Of a stretch of DNA of 64,000 bases, positions 24,050-32,933 are shown in pieces (positions within the stretch are counted from its first letter, which is position 1; each line of letters starts with the position of its first letter). The stretch lies in the NCBI GenBank assembly GCA_018402385.1, contig JAGYJA010000001.1, forward strand, positions 1 through 64,000. The letters are read 5' to 3'. The position numbers and the translations under genes are program-made. Below the pieces are notes generated by a model. The model saw only the letters and a list, made by a program, of their open reading frames with translations, had not been told where the DNA came from and searched no databases. Source of the DNA: Flavobacteriaceae bacterium (GTDB taxonomy: Bacteria; Bacteroidota; Bacteroidia; Flavobacteriales; Flavobacteriaceae).

Positions 24050-24098
24050 TAAACCAACCAATAATCAATTAATCTCTAAAATAAGCTTATTTGATAAG

Positions 24099-24142
24099 CA
24101 AAGATGAGGCTATTTTGTGTTTTTTAAAGTAACATAAGTTAC
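24099..24142 (-). promoter_or_regulatory. Crp/Fnr-type box plus -7 element for rhodanese-HMA
   Basis: On minus GTAACTTATGTTAC (24142-24129) has perfect arms. After 22 bases comes CATCTTTG (24106-24099), one base off TAnnTTTG. It lies just downstream of the stop of the MBL/rhodanese gene (24154). Confidence 0.7.
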
Positions 24143-24153
24143 AGTAGTCCTCA

Positions 24154-25608
24154 TTATTTTAAAGTTGAAGGACAAACTTCTGCAGTTACCGGTATTCCGG
24201 CTTTTTTGATTCCTGCAAAACCGCCCGCCACATCAATAATATTGTGAATGCCTCGGCTTTTTAAAATGGAAGCTGCGATCACGCTGCGATATCCCCCTGC
24301 ACAATGCACATAAAAATCTTTGTTTGAAGGGAATTCAGCCAGATGGTCATTGAGAAAATCCAAAGGGGTCAATTTTGCTTCTTTAATATGAGAAGAAACA
24401 TACTCTCCTTCTTTTCTAACGTCAAAGACAGGGACTTCTTTAGTTTCCAAATCTTTTTTGAACTCCTCTGCTGAAATGGATGTGATTTGATCAACTTCTT
24501 TTCCGCTATCAATCCAGCTTTTAATTCCGCCTTTAAGATATCCGATGGTTTTGTCAAAGCCCACACGTGAAAGACGGGTAACCGCTTCTTCTTCACGTCC
24601 CGGGTCTGTTATGAGTAAAAGTGGCTGTTCTGTATCAGCAATCAAAGCGCCTACCCAAGGGGCAAAACCGCCATCCAATCCAATGAAAATAGAACGCGGA
24701 ATATGTGCTTTTACAAAGTCATTTTGATGGCGCACATCAAGAACGATCGCTCCGGTTTCGTTTGCCGCAATTTCAAAGGCTTCCGCTGAAAGGGCTTGAG
24801 TTCCTCTTTCCAGCACTTCATCAATGTCATCATAGCCTTCCTTGTTCATTTTAACGTTCAAAGGGAAATACAATGGTGGAGGAGCAAGACCATCAGTGAC
24901 TTCTTTTACAAACTCATCTTTGGTCATATCTGCACGCAGGGCATAGTTCATTTTTTTCTGATTGCCCAGGGTGTCCACCGTTTCTTTCATCATATTCTTT
25001 CCACAAGCAGAGCCAGCACCGTGCGCGGGATAAACGATTACATCGTCTGCCAGTGGCATAATTTTGGTACGTAAACTGTCATACAGCATCCCGGCCAATT
25101 CCTCCTGGGTCATAGAAGCTGCTTTTTGGGCTAAGTCAGGACGGCCCACATCACCTAAAAACAGGGTATCGCCACTAAAAATGGCGATGTCTTTTCCGTT
25201 TTTGTCTTTAAGGAGGTAGGTAGTGCTTTCCATGGTATGACCGGGCGTGTGGAGTGCCACAATGGTCAAGTCACCCACTTTAAATTCCTGACCGTCTTCA
25301 GCGATAATTGCGTCAAAGCTTGGGTTTGCTGTTGGGCCATACACGATTGGCGCCCCGGTTTTCTTCGAAAGGGTTACGTGACCACTCACAAAGTCTGCGT
25401 GAAAATGGGTTTCAAAAATGTATTTGATTTTAGCATTGTCTTTAGCGGCTCTTTCTATGTATGGCTGAACTTCGCGCAAAGGGTCAATAATGGCTACTTC
25501 GCCGTTATTTGAAATGTAATAAGCACCTTGTGCCAAACAACCGGTATAAATCTGCTCAATTCCAGCGAAGGCGGGAATCTCGTTATTTTGATTTTCTACT
25601 GTATTCAT
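24154..25608 (-). CDS. Persulfide dioxygenase-like MBL-fold protein with two rhodanese domains
   Basis: This 484-residue cytoplasmic protein joins a metallo-beta-lactamase domain (residues ~12-250) to two rhodanese domains (~275-365 and ~380-480). Metal ligands appear as ETHFHADFVSGH, LHTPGHTMES and SGDTLFLGDVGRPDL, the pattern of ETHE1-like sulfur dioxygenases that oxidise glutathione persulfide to sulfite. The fourth His of the usual HxHxDH is Phe here. The first rhodanese lacks the catalytic Cys (LITDPGREEE), while the second has it (VHCAGGYRS). The context (SQR-like protein, rhodanese, TauE/SafE) supports sulfide detoxification. A symmetric box precedes it. Confidence 0.85.
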   Translation of the reverse strand: MNTVENQNNEIPAFAGIEQIYTGCLAQGAYYISNNGEVAIIDPLREVQPYIERAAKDNAKIKYIFETHFHADFVSGHVTLSKKTGAPIVYGPTANPSFDAIIAEDGQEFKVGDLTIVALHTPGHTMESTTYLLKDKNGKDIAIFSGDTLFLGDVGRPDLAQKAASMTQEELAGMLYDSLRTKIMPLADDVIVYPAHGAGSACGKNMMKETVDTLGNQKKMNYALRADMTKDEFVKEVTDGLAPPPLYFPLNVKMNKEGYDDIDEVLERGTQALSAEAFEIAANETGAIVLDVRHQNDFVKAHIPRSIFIGLDGGFAPWVGALIADTEQPLLLITDPGREEEAVTRLSRVGFDKTIGYLKGGIKSWIDSGKEVDQITSISAEEFKKDLETKEVPVFDVRKEGEYVSSHIKEAKLTPLDFLNDHLAEFPSNKDFYVHCAGGYRSVIAASILKSRGIHNIIDVAGGFAGIKKAGIPVTAEVCPSTLK

Positions 25609-25623
25609 AATTCAAATATTTTT

Positions 25624-25639
25624 AAGGGAAACCTCCCTT
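25624..25639 (-). promoter_or_regulatory. Small leader hairpin before the MBL/rhodanese gene
   Basis: AAGGGA (25624-25629) and TCCCTT (25634-25639) form a short stem. On the minus strand this includes an AGGGAGG run that could look like a ribosome-binding site held in the stem, 16-31 bases before the start codon. It shares the GGGA/TCCC core with the longer hairpin in the rhodanese leader. Confidence 0.3.
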
Positions 25640-25655
25640 GTTACTTTTACTGATG

Positions 25656-25699
25656 CAAAATTATAGTCTTGGTTTGGAGTTAAAAGTTACTTTGGTTAC
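25656..25699 (-). promoter_or_regulatory. Crp/Fnr-type box plus -7 element for the MBL/rhodanese gene
   Basis: On minus GTAACCAAAGTAAC (25699-25686) has one perfect arm and one imperfect arm. It is followed after 22 bases by TAATTTTG (25663-25656), a full TAnnTTTG match. The box overlaps the stop codon of the TauE/SafE gene, so the MBL gene is separately controlled. Confidence 0.65.
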
Positions 25700-26499
25700 A
25701 GAAAGTTTATTTCTTTAAACAAGATATATATTGCCATTAGAAAAACAAACCATCCAAAGGCTTTCTTTAATTTTTTACCGTCAATTAACTGATTGAGTTT
25801 GACTCCTGCAAAGATACCAATTATAGACAACAAACTAAACACCATCAAAAAGTTCCAGTCTAATTCCATAGTTTCAATATCTCCTATGAACCCGATGAGT
25901 GATTTCACGGCTATGATGAGTAGCGAGGTGGCTACGGCTGTCTTCATAGGTAATTTAGCAAGCAGGACCAATGCAGGGATGATTAAAAACCCCCCGCCGG
26001 CTCCCACGATTCCCGTGAGTATGCCAATAACAAAACCTTCAATTATAATGAGAGGAAAATTGTAAACGATGATTGCACCTGCTTCGGGTTCGGGACGTTT
26101 ATTGCGAATCATCGACCAGGAAGCCAGTAGCATGATGAGCGCAAAAAACACCATAATGGCGATGTTTTTAGTCAAGATAAAATCACCATAAGTAAACAAG
26201 TTTTCAGGTATGGAAGGCATCAAAAATCTTCTGGTGAGATAGACGGCGATAAATGACGGGATGGCAAAAACAAGGGCTGTTTTAAAATCAACAAGTCCTT
26301 TTCTAATGTTTTGAAATGCACCCACCAAGGCAGTAAGACCCACTACAAAAAGGGAATAGGCAGTTGCTGTCACCGGGTTGACGGCAAAAAGATAAACAAA
26401 GACAGGAACGGTGAGTATAGAGCCACCTCCTCCAATCAAGCCCAATACAATCCCTATTACTAGCGCACTTAAATATCCTAAAATTTCAATAAGTTCCAT
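25696..26499 (-). CDS. TauE/SafE family permease
   Basis: This is a 267-residue inner-membrane protein with about seven to eight helices. The family's glycine-rich repeats are present in both halves: GIVLGLIGGGGSILTVPV and GILTGIVGAGGGFLIIPALVLLAKLP. The TSLLIIAVKSLIGF segment is also typical. TauE/SafE proteins move sulfite, sulfoacetate, thiosulfate or related sulfur anions. Its location between the persulfide dioxygenase gene and the Crp/Fnr gene suggests export of sulfite or another sulfur product. A weak copy of the shared box lies upstream at 26549-26562. Confidence 0.88.
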   Translation of the reverse strand: MELIEILGYLSALVIGIVLGLIGGGGSILTVPVFVYLFAVNPVTATAYSLFVVGLTALVGAFQNIRKGLVDFKTALVFAIPSFIAVYLTRRFLMPSIPENLFTYGDFILTKNIAIMVFFALIMLLASWSMIRNKRPEPEAGAIIVYNFPLIIIEGFVIGILTGIVGAGGGFLIIPALVLLAKLPMKTAVATSLLIIAVKSLIGFIGDIETMELDWNFLMVFSLLSIIGIFAGVKLNQLIDGKKLKKAFGWFVFLMAIYILFKEINFL

Positions 26500-26518
26500 A
26501 TTTCAGGTGAATAAAGAG

Positions 26519-26562
26519 CAAAATTAGTTAGTTAAAAGCGTTTTTAATGTGCCTAAAGTTGC
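26519..26562 (-). promoter_or_regulatory. Weak Crp/Fnr-type box plus -7 element for TauE/SafE
   Basis: On minus GCAACTTTAGGCAC (26562-26549) keeps seven of ten arm positions of GTAAC-N4-GTTAC. It is followed after exactly 22 bases by TAATTTTG (26526-26519). Taken alone the box is weak, but the spacing is the same as at seven other promoters here. Confidence 0.45.
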
Positions 26563-26567
26563 TTGAT

Positions 26568-27200
26568 TTAGGTTGAAAAAACTTCAATAGCATTCCGTTG
26601 AAGTTTGATTTTTCCTCTGTTTTCCAGGGTTTTTAACAATCTTGAAATCACCACTCTGGAGGTGTGTAAATCATAAGCTATTTCCTGATGTGTATTAGAA
26701 ATGGTTGTAGTTTTTGAGATTCTCACCTTTTCTTGCAAGTACTTCCAAAGCCGTTCGTCCATTTTCATAAAAGCAATGCTGTCAATGGTTTCCAACATTT
26801 CGTTAAGACGGTCGTGATAGCTGTTAAAAACAAAATTACGCCAGGATTTGAAATTGGAGGTCCATTCTTCCATTTTTTGAATGGGAATCATCATTAACCG
26901 GGTGTCGGTTTCGGCGACAGCCCTTATTTCACTTTTTTTCTGACCCAAACAACAACTCAAGGTCATCGCACAGGTGTGTCCTCTTTCTAGAAAATACAAC
27001 AATAATTCATCGCCGTCTTCATCTTCGCGCATTACTTTTATAACTCCCGAGATCAGCAAAGGCATAGAGGTCACATAAGAGCCAATGTCCATAAGTAATT
27101 CTCCTTCAGGAATTTCTTTATAAACACCAGCTTTGCTAATTTCCCTGAGTAGTTCCTCTTCAAAGAGGTGGCTAAAATTTTCATGTAGGAGTTCAATCAT
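26568..27200 (-). CDS. Crp/Fnr family transcriptional regulator
   Basis: The ATG at 27200 gives 210 residues (MIELLHENFSHLF), and the longer open frame upstream is judged untranslated. An N-terminal cNMP-binding-like beta roll (residues ~20-115) includes LLISGVIKVMREDEDGDELLLYF. A C-terminal helix-turn-helix (~150-200) has the recognition helix TSRVVISRLLKTLENRGKI. No N-terminal four-Cys Fe-S cluster is present. Three cysteines cluster in GHTC77AMTLSC83C84, which could respond to redox or sulfane sulfur. It is the nearest candidate to bind the eight symmetric promoter boxes at 9.4-26.6 kb. No box with the 22-base spacing was found at its own promoter. Confidence 0.9.
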   Translation of the reverse strand: MIELLHENFSHLFEEELLREISKAGVYKEIPEGELLMDIGSYVTSMPLLISGVIKVMREDEDGDELLLYFLERGHTCAMTLSCCLGQKKSEIRAVAETDTRLMMIPIQKMEEWTSNFKSWRNFVFNSYHDRLNEMLETIDSIAFMKMDERLWKYLQEKVRISKTTTISNTHQEIAYDLHTSRVVISRLLKTLENRGKIKLQRNAIEVFST

Positions 27201-27369
27201 TACTATTTGTATCTTTTTATAGAAGTGTAAAAATACATAAAAAACAAAAACTTCTCTTCCAAAGTAACGGTCTAAATAAATCAATTTTTTGAAAAGAGAG
27301 TTAGTATCTACTAAACAATCAATTTTCAACAAATTCATATCAGATTTATTAAATTTATCAACCGAAAAC

Positions 27370-27420
27370 GTTAGAGTTTGTCTAACTTTTTGCAGGACTC
27401 AGTTTATTGATTTAATTTTA
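27370..27420 (+). promoter_or_regulatory. Operator-like inverted repeat and -7 element before pfkA
   Basis: GTTAGA (27370-27375) and TCTAAC (27381-27386) form a perfect six-base inverted repeat with a five-base spacer. TAATTTTA (27413-27420) is one base off TAnnTTTG and lies only 5 bases before the ATG at 27426, so the transcript may be leaderless. Confidence 0.45.
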
Positions 27421-27425
27421 CATTC

Positions 27426-28412
27426 ATGACAAAAAATCTTAAAAAAATCGCGGTACTTACCAGTGGAGGTGATGCCCCGGGAATGAATGCCGCCATAAGA
27501 GCTGTTGTACGTTCTTGTGCCTATCACAATTTAGAATCTGTTGGAGTTTTTAGGGGTTTTCAGGGCTTGGTAGAAGGAGACTTTAAGGCTCTTGATGCAC
27601 GAAGTGTAAAAAACATTATCAACCGCGGCGGAACCGTTTTAAAAACAGCGCGATCAAAAGATTTTTTTCTAAAAGAAGGACGGCAAAAAGCATTTGACCA
27701 CTTAAAAGAACAGCAAATTGATGCGCTTGTGGTTATTGGTGGTGATGGCTCATTTACTGGAGCTTCCATTTTTATCAATGAATTTGATTTTCCCATTGTG
27801 GGGCTTCCCGGCACCATTGATAACGATATTTCCGGAACTGATTTCACTATTGGCTATGACACTGCGCTCAACACCGTTGTGGAAGCCATTGATAAAATAA
27901 GAGATACGGCAAACTCACACAATCGTTTATTTCTTGTGGAAGTTATGGGTAGAGATGCCGGGCATATTGCGCTTAACTCCGGAATTGGTGCAGGAGCTGA
28001 AGAAATTCTCATCCCGGAAGAGGATATGGGTAAAGACCGACTTATTGAATCTTTACAACGAAGTAAAAAATCTGGTAAAACCTCAAGCATCATTGTTGTT
28101 TCTGAAGGAGATCAAATTGGTAAAAACATCTTTGAATTGGCCGAATTCATCAAAAATAATCTTGAAGGTTATGATGTGCGCGTAACCGTTTTAGGACACA
28201 TTCAAAGAGGTGGCTCCCCCAGTTGTTATGACCGCGTTTTGGCCAGTAGAATGGGCGTTGCTGCTGTAGATGCACTTTTGGAGGGAAAACGCGACATTAT
28301 GATTGGTGTGCAACACAATAAAATGGTTCAAGTGCCTTTTGAAGAAGCCATCAAGCATCAACCAAAAATAGACCTAGAGCTGCTAAGAGTAGCAGACATT
28401 ACATCAATATAA
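27426..28412 (+). CDS. pfkA: ATP-dependent 6-phosphofructokinase
   Basis: This 328-residue enzyme phosphorylates fructose 6-phosphate to fructose 1,6-bisphosphate. Visible motifs are TSGGDAPGMNAAIRAV (ATP site), VVIGGDGSFTGA, and GLPGTIDNDISGTDFTIG (catalytic Asp in IDND). VEVMGRDAGHIAL and LGHIQRGGSPS bind substrate and effector. Gly at the third position of GGDGS fits the ATP-dependent rather than the PPi-dependent type. It is first of four plus-strand genes with gap, a sugar kinase and pgi, forming a glycolytic operon next to a glucan-utilisation region. Confidence 0.95.
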   Translation: MTKNLKKIAVLTSGGDAPGMNAAIRAVVRSCAYHNLESVGVFRGFQGLVEGDFKALDARSVKNIINRGGTVLKTARSKDFFLKEGRQKAFDHLKEQQIDALVVIGGDGSFTGASIFINEFDFPIVGLPGTIDNDISGTDFTIGYDTALNTVVEAIDKIRDTANSHNRLFLVEVMGRDAGHIALNSGIGAGAEEILIPEEDMGKDRLIESLQRSKKSGKTSSIIVVSEGDQIGKNIFELAEFIKNNLEGYDVRVTVLGHIQRGGSPSCYDRVLASRMGVAAVDALLEGKRDIMIGVQHNKMVQVPFEEAIKHQPKIDLELLRVADITSI

Positions 28413-29417
<1,005 letters not shown>

Positions 29418-29420
29418 TTT

Positions 29421-30281
29421 ATGACCTTAATCGCAGACGGCGGCTCTACAAAATGTGACTGGGTGTTGCTTGACATTTCCGGCAATCAACTTTTTAATAC
29501 CCGCACTTTAGGGCTCAATCCATCCGTTGTACCTGAAGAAGAACTTTTAAGCCGCATTAAACAAAATTCTGATTTACAGGAAGTTTTTAATCAAGTAGCG
29601 GTAGTGGATTTCTATGGTGCAGGTTGTGGCACTGAAACCCCAAGAGAAATTTTACATACGATACTTCAAAGCCTTTTTTCCAAAGCTAAAGTCACTGTTC
29701 AAGAAGATATGGTCGCTGCAGCACTTGCTGTGACAGACAAACCCGGAATCGTTTGTATCTTTGGAACCGGCTCTAACAGTTGTTATTTTGACGGAAAAAC
29801 TACTAGAACAAGTGTTGATTCTCTGGGGTATATTTTAATGGATGAAGCCAGTGGAAATTATTTTGGAAAGCGACTCATCAGAGATTATTTTTATAAAAAA
29901 ATGCCCGCTCAAATCGCAGCCGATTTTGAAAAAAGATTTGACCTCACCCCAGATGTAATTAAAACCAATTTGTATAAAAAACCCAATCCTAATACTTATT
30001 TGGCCTCTTTTGCCGAGTTTATTTTTACCAGAGAAGAAGTAAATGGTTATTTTTACAATTTAATAAGTGAAGGCGTGCTCAAGTTTATTGAATACAAAAT
30101 ACTCTGCTATAAAGAAGCTCAACAGGTTCCCATTCACTTTATTGGGTCAATAGCTCACTTTTCCAAAGATATTATAAAGGACTGTCTTAACAGATACAAT
30201 TTGGAATTGGGCAATGTCGTTCAAAGACCCATAACTGGTTTGATAGATTATTACAAAAAAAATAAACTAAACAACTCATGA
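29421..30281 (+). CDS. BadF/BadG-type sugar kinase (GlcNAc kinase-like), candidate glucokinase
   Basis: This 286-residue ASKHA-fold kinase opens with MTLIADGGSTKCDWVLLD (phosphate-1 motif). It continues with VCIFGTGSNSCYFDG (phosphate-2 motif) and GYILMDEASGNYFGKRL, and ends with a second domain holding PIHFIGSIAHFSKDI. Members act on N-acetylglucosamine or glucose. It is wedged between gap and pgi (stop and start overlap by four bases with pgi), which suggests it phosphorylates glucose at the entry of glycolysis. That substrate is inferred from context, and GlcNAc remains the alternative. Confidence 0.82.
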   Translation: MTLIADGGSTKCDWVLLDISGNQLFNTRTLGLNPSVVPEEELLSRIKQNSDLQEVFNQVAVVDFYGAGCGTETPREILHTILQSLFSKAKVTVQEDMVAAALAVTDKPGIVCIFGTGSNSCYFDGKTTRTSVDSLGYILMDEASGNYFGKRLIRDYFYKKMPAQIAADFEKRFDLTPDVIKTNLYKKPNPNTYLASFAEFIFTREEVNGYFYNLISEGVLKFIEYKILCYKEAQQVPIHFIGSIAHFSKDIIKDCLNRYNLELGNVVQRPITGLIDYYKKNKLNNS

Positions 30282-31840
30282 GCTTTCCTTCAATAAATCC
30301 TGTTAACACAAAAGCCTGGGGACAACTTCAAAAACATTTTGATGAGCTGAAAAACCAGCATATCTCTCAGTTATTTTCTGATGATGATTCTCGTGCAGCA
30401 CGTTTTTCATTAGAATGGGAAAATTTTTACCTTGATTATTCAAAAAACAGGGTGAATTCTCAAACGATGGATTTATTACTTCAACTTGCCGATGAAGTTA
30501 AGCTAAAAGATGCCATTGCTGCACAATTTTCAGGAGAGCATATCAATCAAACTGAAGATAGAGCGGTGCGACATACTGCACTTAGAGATTTTGAAAACAT
30601 GCCCAAAGAGGTCAAGAAAACGCTTAAAAAAATGCGTGTTTTCTCAAAAAAAGTGATTGATAAAAGCTGGAAAGGATTTACAAGTAAAGCCATTACAGAC
30701 GTTGTCAATATTGGGATAGGAGGGAGCGATTTGGGACCGGATATGGTTACAGAAGCGCTCAGTTTTTACAAAAATCACTTAAGAGTGCATTACATTTCAA
30801 ATGTAGATGGCGACCACGTTCAGGAAACATTAAAAAAGCTTAACAGAGAGACCACCCTTTTTATTATAGTTTCCAAAACATTCACAACTCAAGAAACTCT
30901 TACCAATGCTTCCACTGTTAGAAATTGGTTTTTAAAAGAAGCAACCATCTTAGATATCGAATCTCATTTTGTAGCTGTTTCAACCAATCTAAAAGAAGTA
31001 CAAAACTTTGGAATTGCACCAGAAAATATTTTCCCAATGTGGGATTGGGTTGGCGGACGGTTTTCGCTTTGGAGTGCAGTGGGACTTTCCATCTGTTGTG
31101 CAGTTGGCTACTCCAATTTTGAAAAACTTTTGAGAGGTGCTCATCAAATGGATTGCCACTTTAAAAACACCTCTTTTAAGCACAATTTACCTGTGGTAAT
31201 GGCCTTGCTTTCTGTATGGTATAATAATTTTTTTAAAACCGAAACGGAAGCAATTGTACCCTATTCTCAATACCTTTCAAAGTTTGTTCCCTATTTACAG
31301 CAAGCTATTATGGAAAGTAACGGAAAGCAAATTGACAGAAATCAAATGTCTGTTAACTATCAAACAGGCACTGTTATTTGGGGCAGTACTGGTACCAACG
31401 CACAGCATGCTTTTTTTCAACTTTTGCACCAGGGAACAAAACTCATTCCGGTTGATTTTATCACTTTCGCGAAAGCATTGTACAAGCAAGACCACCATCA
31501 GGAAATTCTTTTAGCAAATTGCTTTGCCCAATCTGAAGCGTTATTAAACGGAACAAAAGGAGAAGTAGTTGAAAATTCATATAAGCAATTTGAGGGAAAC
31601 AGGCCTTCAAATACATTGCTCATTAAACAACTTACACCTGAAAATTTTGGAGCACTCATTGCCTTGTATGAACACAAGCTTTTTGTACAGGGTGTCATAT
31701 GGAATATTTTCAGCTATGATCAATGGGGAGTTGAGTTGGGAAAAAAACTGGCGAAGGGAACACTCAATGCTCTGCAAAATAAGTCATCAGGAAATATGCA
31801 TCCTGCGACTGAAAAATTGCTTTTAAAATCAAAGAGGTAA
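30278..31840 (+). CDS. pgi: Glucose-6-phosphate isomerase
   Basis: This 520-residue enzyme interconverts glucose 6-phosphate and fructose 6-phosphate. Signatures include VNIGIGGSDLGPDMV, FIIVSKTFTTQETL, WDWVGGRFSLWSAVGL and YDQWGVELGKKLAK. It overlaps the kinase gene by ATGA, implying coupled translation. It converges on the LacI gene 7 bases away with no clear terminator between. Confidence 0.96.
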   Translation: MSFPSINPVNTKAWGQLQKHFDELKNQHISQLFSDDDSRAARFSLEWENFYLDYSKNRVNSQTMDLLLQLADEVKLKDAIAAQFSGEHINQTEDRAVRHTALRDFENMPKEVKKTLKKMRVFSKKVIDKSWKGFTSKAITDVVNIGIGGSDLGPDMVTEALSFYKNHLRVHYISNVDGDHVQETLKKLNRETTLFIIVSKTFTTQETLTNASTVRNWFLKEATILDIESHFVAVSTNLKEVQNFGIAPENIFPMWDWVGGRFSLWSAVGLSICCAVGYSNFEKLLRGAHQMDCHFKNTSFKHNLPVVMALLSVWYNNFFKTETEAIVPYSQYLSKFVPYLQQAIMESNGKQIDRNQMSVNYQTGTVIWGSTGTNAQHAFFQLLHQGTKLIPVDFITFAKALYKQDHHQEILLANCFAQSEALLNGTKGEVVENSYKQFEGNRPSNTLLIKQLTPENFGALIALYEHKLFVQGVIWNIFSYDQWGVELGKKLAKGTLNALQNKSSGNMHPATEKLLLKSKR

Positions 31841-31847
31841 GTTAATT

Positions 31848-32843
31848 TTACTCAAAAAAGATGACTTTTGCATCTATTTTTACATCGACAAATGGAAGGT
31901 TCTTAGTCTCGCTTTCGAGTCTTTTTATGAGTAATTCTGCTGCTTTTTCGCCAATTAATCCCGCATTTTGATCTATGTAGTTCATTTTTGGAAAAGTCAA
32001 AAGCGCATTCTTATCATTTGAAAAACCGATGACCATTACTTTTTTCGCTTTTCTTGAGTTTTGTGTTAGCAAACAGTTTTGAAACATAATTCCTGAACTA
32101 TTATCTGCTGCTATTACAGCATCTATACGGTTTTTTTGAACCCAATCATTTAAATATTTATGCATTGTTGCACGGCTTTCCAAACTGAGTTCCAGGGTAT
32201 TTTCATTTGGAATTGAAAACTCATTTAAGGCTTTCAAATATCCTTTTCTTCGCTGTTTACCTAAACTTAAATGGTGTATTGAACTTATAAAAGCAATTTT
32301 TTTATAACCCTTTTCAATGAGCTGTTTTGTCACTTGATAGGTAATTTTTTGATCATCAACACCCACTTTATCACAGTTAATTTGGTCTGATAAACGGTCA
32401 AATAAAACTAATTTTTGTGGGTCAATATTACTTTTAATATGTGTGATATCCCCTTTTTTTAAGGTTTGAGCAGCTAGTGAAATTAAAAATCCATCCACAC
32501 TGCCACTTTTTAAAAGTCTCACTTTTTCAGCTTCATTTTTTGATAATTCATTACTAATACACACCAAAGTGTCATACCCCTTTTGCGAGCACTTTTTTTC
32601 AATACCAAATAGCACCTCAGCAAAAAATGAATTTAAAATATCAGGGATGATTACTCCAATAGTTTTGGATTTTTTATTTCTTAAACCAGCACCCATTTTG
32701 TTGGGTTGATAATTCATAGCTTCTGCAAGTTCCCGAACTCTAATCTTAGTGTTTTCAGAAATATCTTTGGCGTCATTCAGTGCTTTTGACACAGTTGAAA
32801 TAGATACACCCAGTAATTTCGATAATTCTTTTAATGAACTCAT
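31848..32843 (-). CDS. LacI family transcriptional regulator
   Basis: An ATG at 32843 gives 331 residues starting MSSLKELSKLLGVSISTVSKALND, the LacI helix-turn-helix. The hinge and the GAGLRNKKSKTIGVIIPDI linkage to a periplasmic-binding-like sugar domain follow to the end. The effector is unknown, but a sugar or sugar phosphate fits the family. It lies between the glycolytic operon and the T9SS/glucan region, so either may be its target. No clear LacI-type operator was identified. Confidence 0.93.
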   Translation of the reverse strand: MSSLKELSKLLGVSISTVSKALNDAKDISENTKIRVRELAEAMNYQPNKMGAGLRNKKSKTIGVIIPDILNSFFAEVLFGIEKKCSQKGYDTLVCISNELSKNEAEKVRLLKSGSVDGFLISLAAQTLKKGDITHIKSNIDPQKLVLFDRLSDQINCDKVGVDDQKITYQVTKQLIEKGYKKIAFISSIHHLSLGKQRRKGYLKALNEFSIPNENTLELSLESRATMHKYLNDWVQKNRIDAVIAADNSSGIMFQNCLLTQNSRKAKKVMVIGFSNDKNALLTFPKMNYIDQNAGLIGEKAAELLIKRLESETKNLPFVDVKIDAKVIFFE

Positions 32844-32869
32844 TTCTATATGTTTTAAGTTTAATGACA

Positions 32870-32903
32870 AAAAAAAGCCTCAATAGTAAACCATTGAGGC
32901 TTA
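32870..32903 (-). terminator. Rho-independent terminator after the 1491-residue T9SS gene
   Basis: On minus AAGCCTCAATGG, loop, CTATTGAGGCTT pair and are followed by eight T residues. It lies between the stop of the T9SS gene (32934) and the LacI start. Confidence 0.9.
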
Positions 32904-32933
32904 AAAATATAAACCAAATAAAAAAAAATTACT

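Noticed and set aside
25641..25654. GTTACTTTTACTG as a second box in the leader of the MBL/rhodanese gene
   Set aside because: The second arm does not match, and its position is downstream of the predicted transcription start.
27201..27338. N-terminal extension of the Crp/Fnr regulator
   Set aside because: The 46 extra codons are AT-rich, lack family similarity and overlap the promoter region. The family start fits MIELLHENF at 27200.
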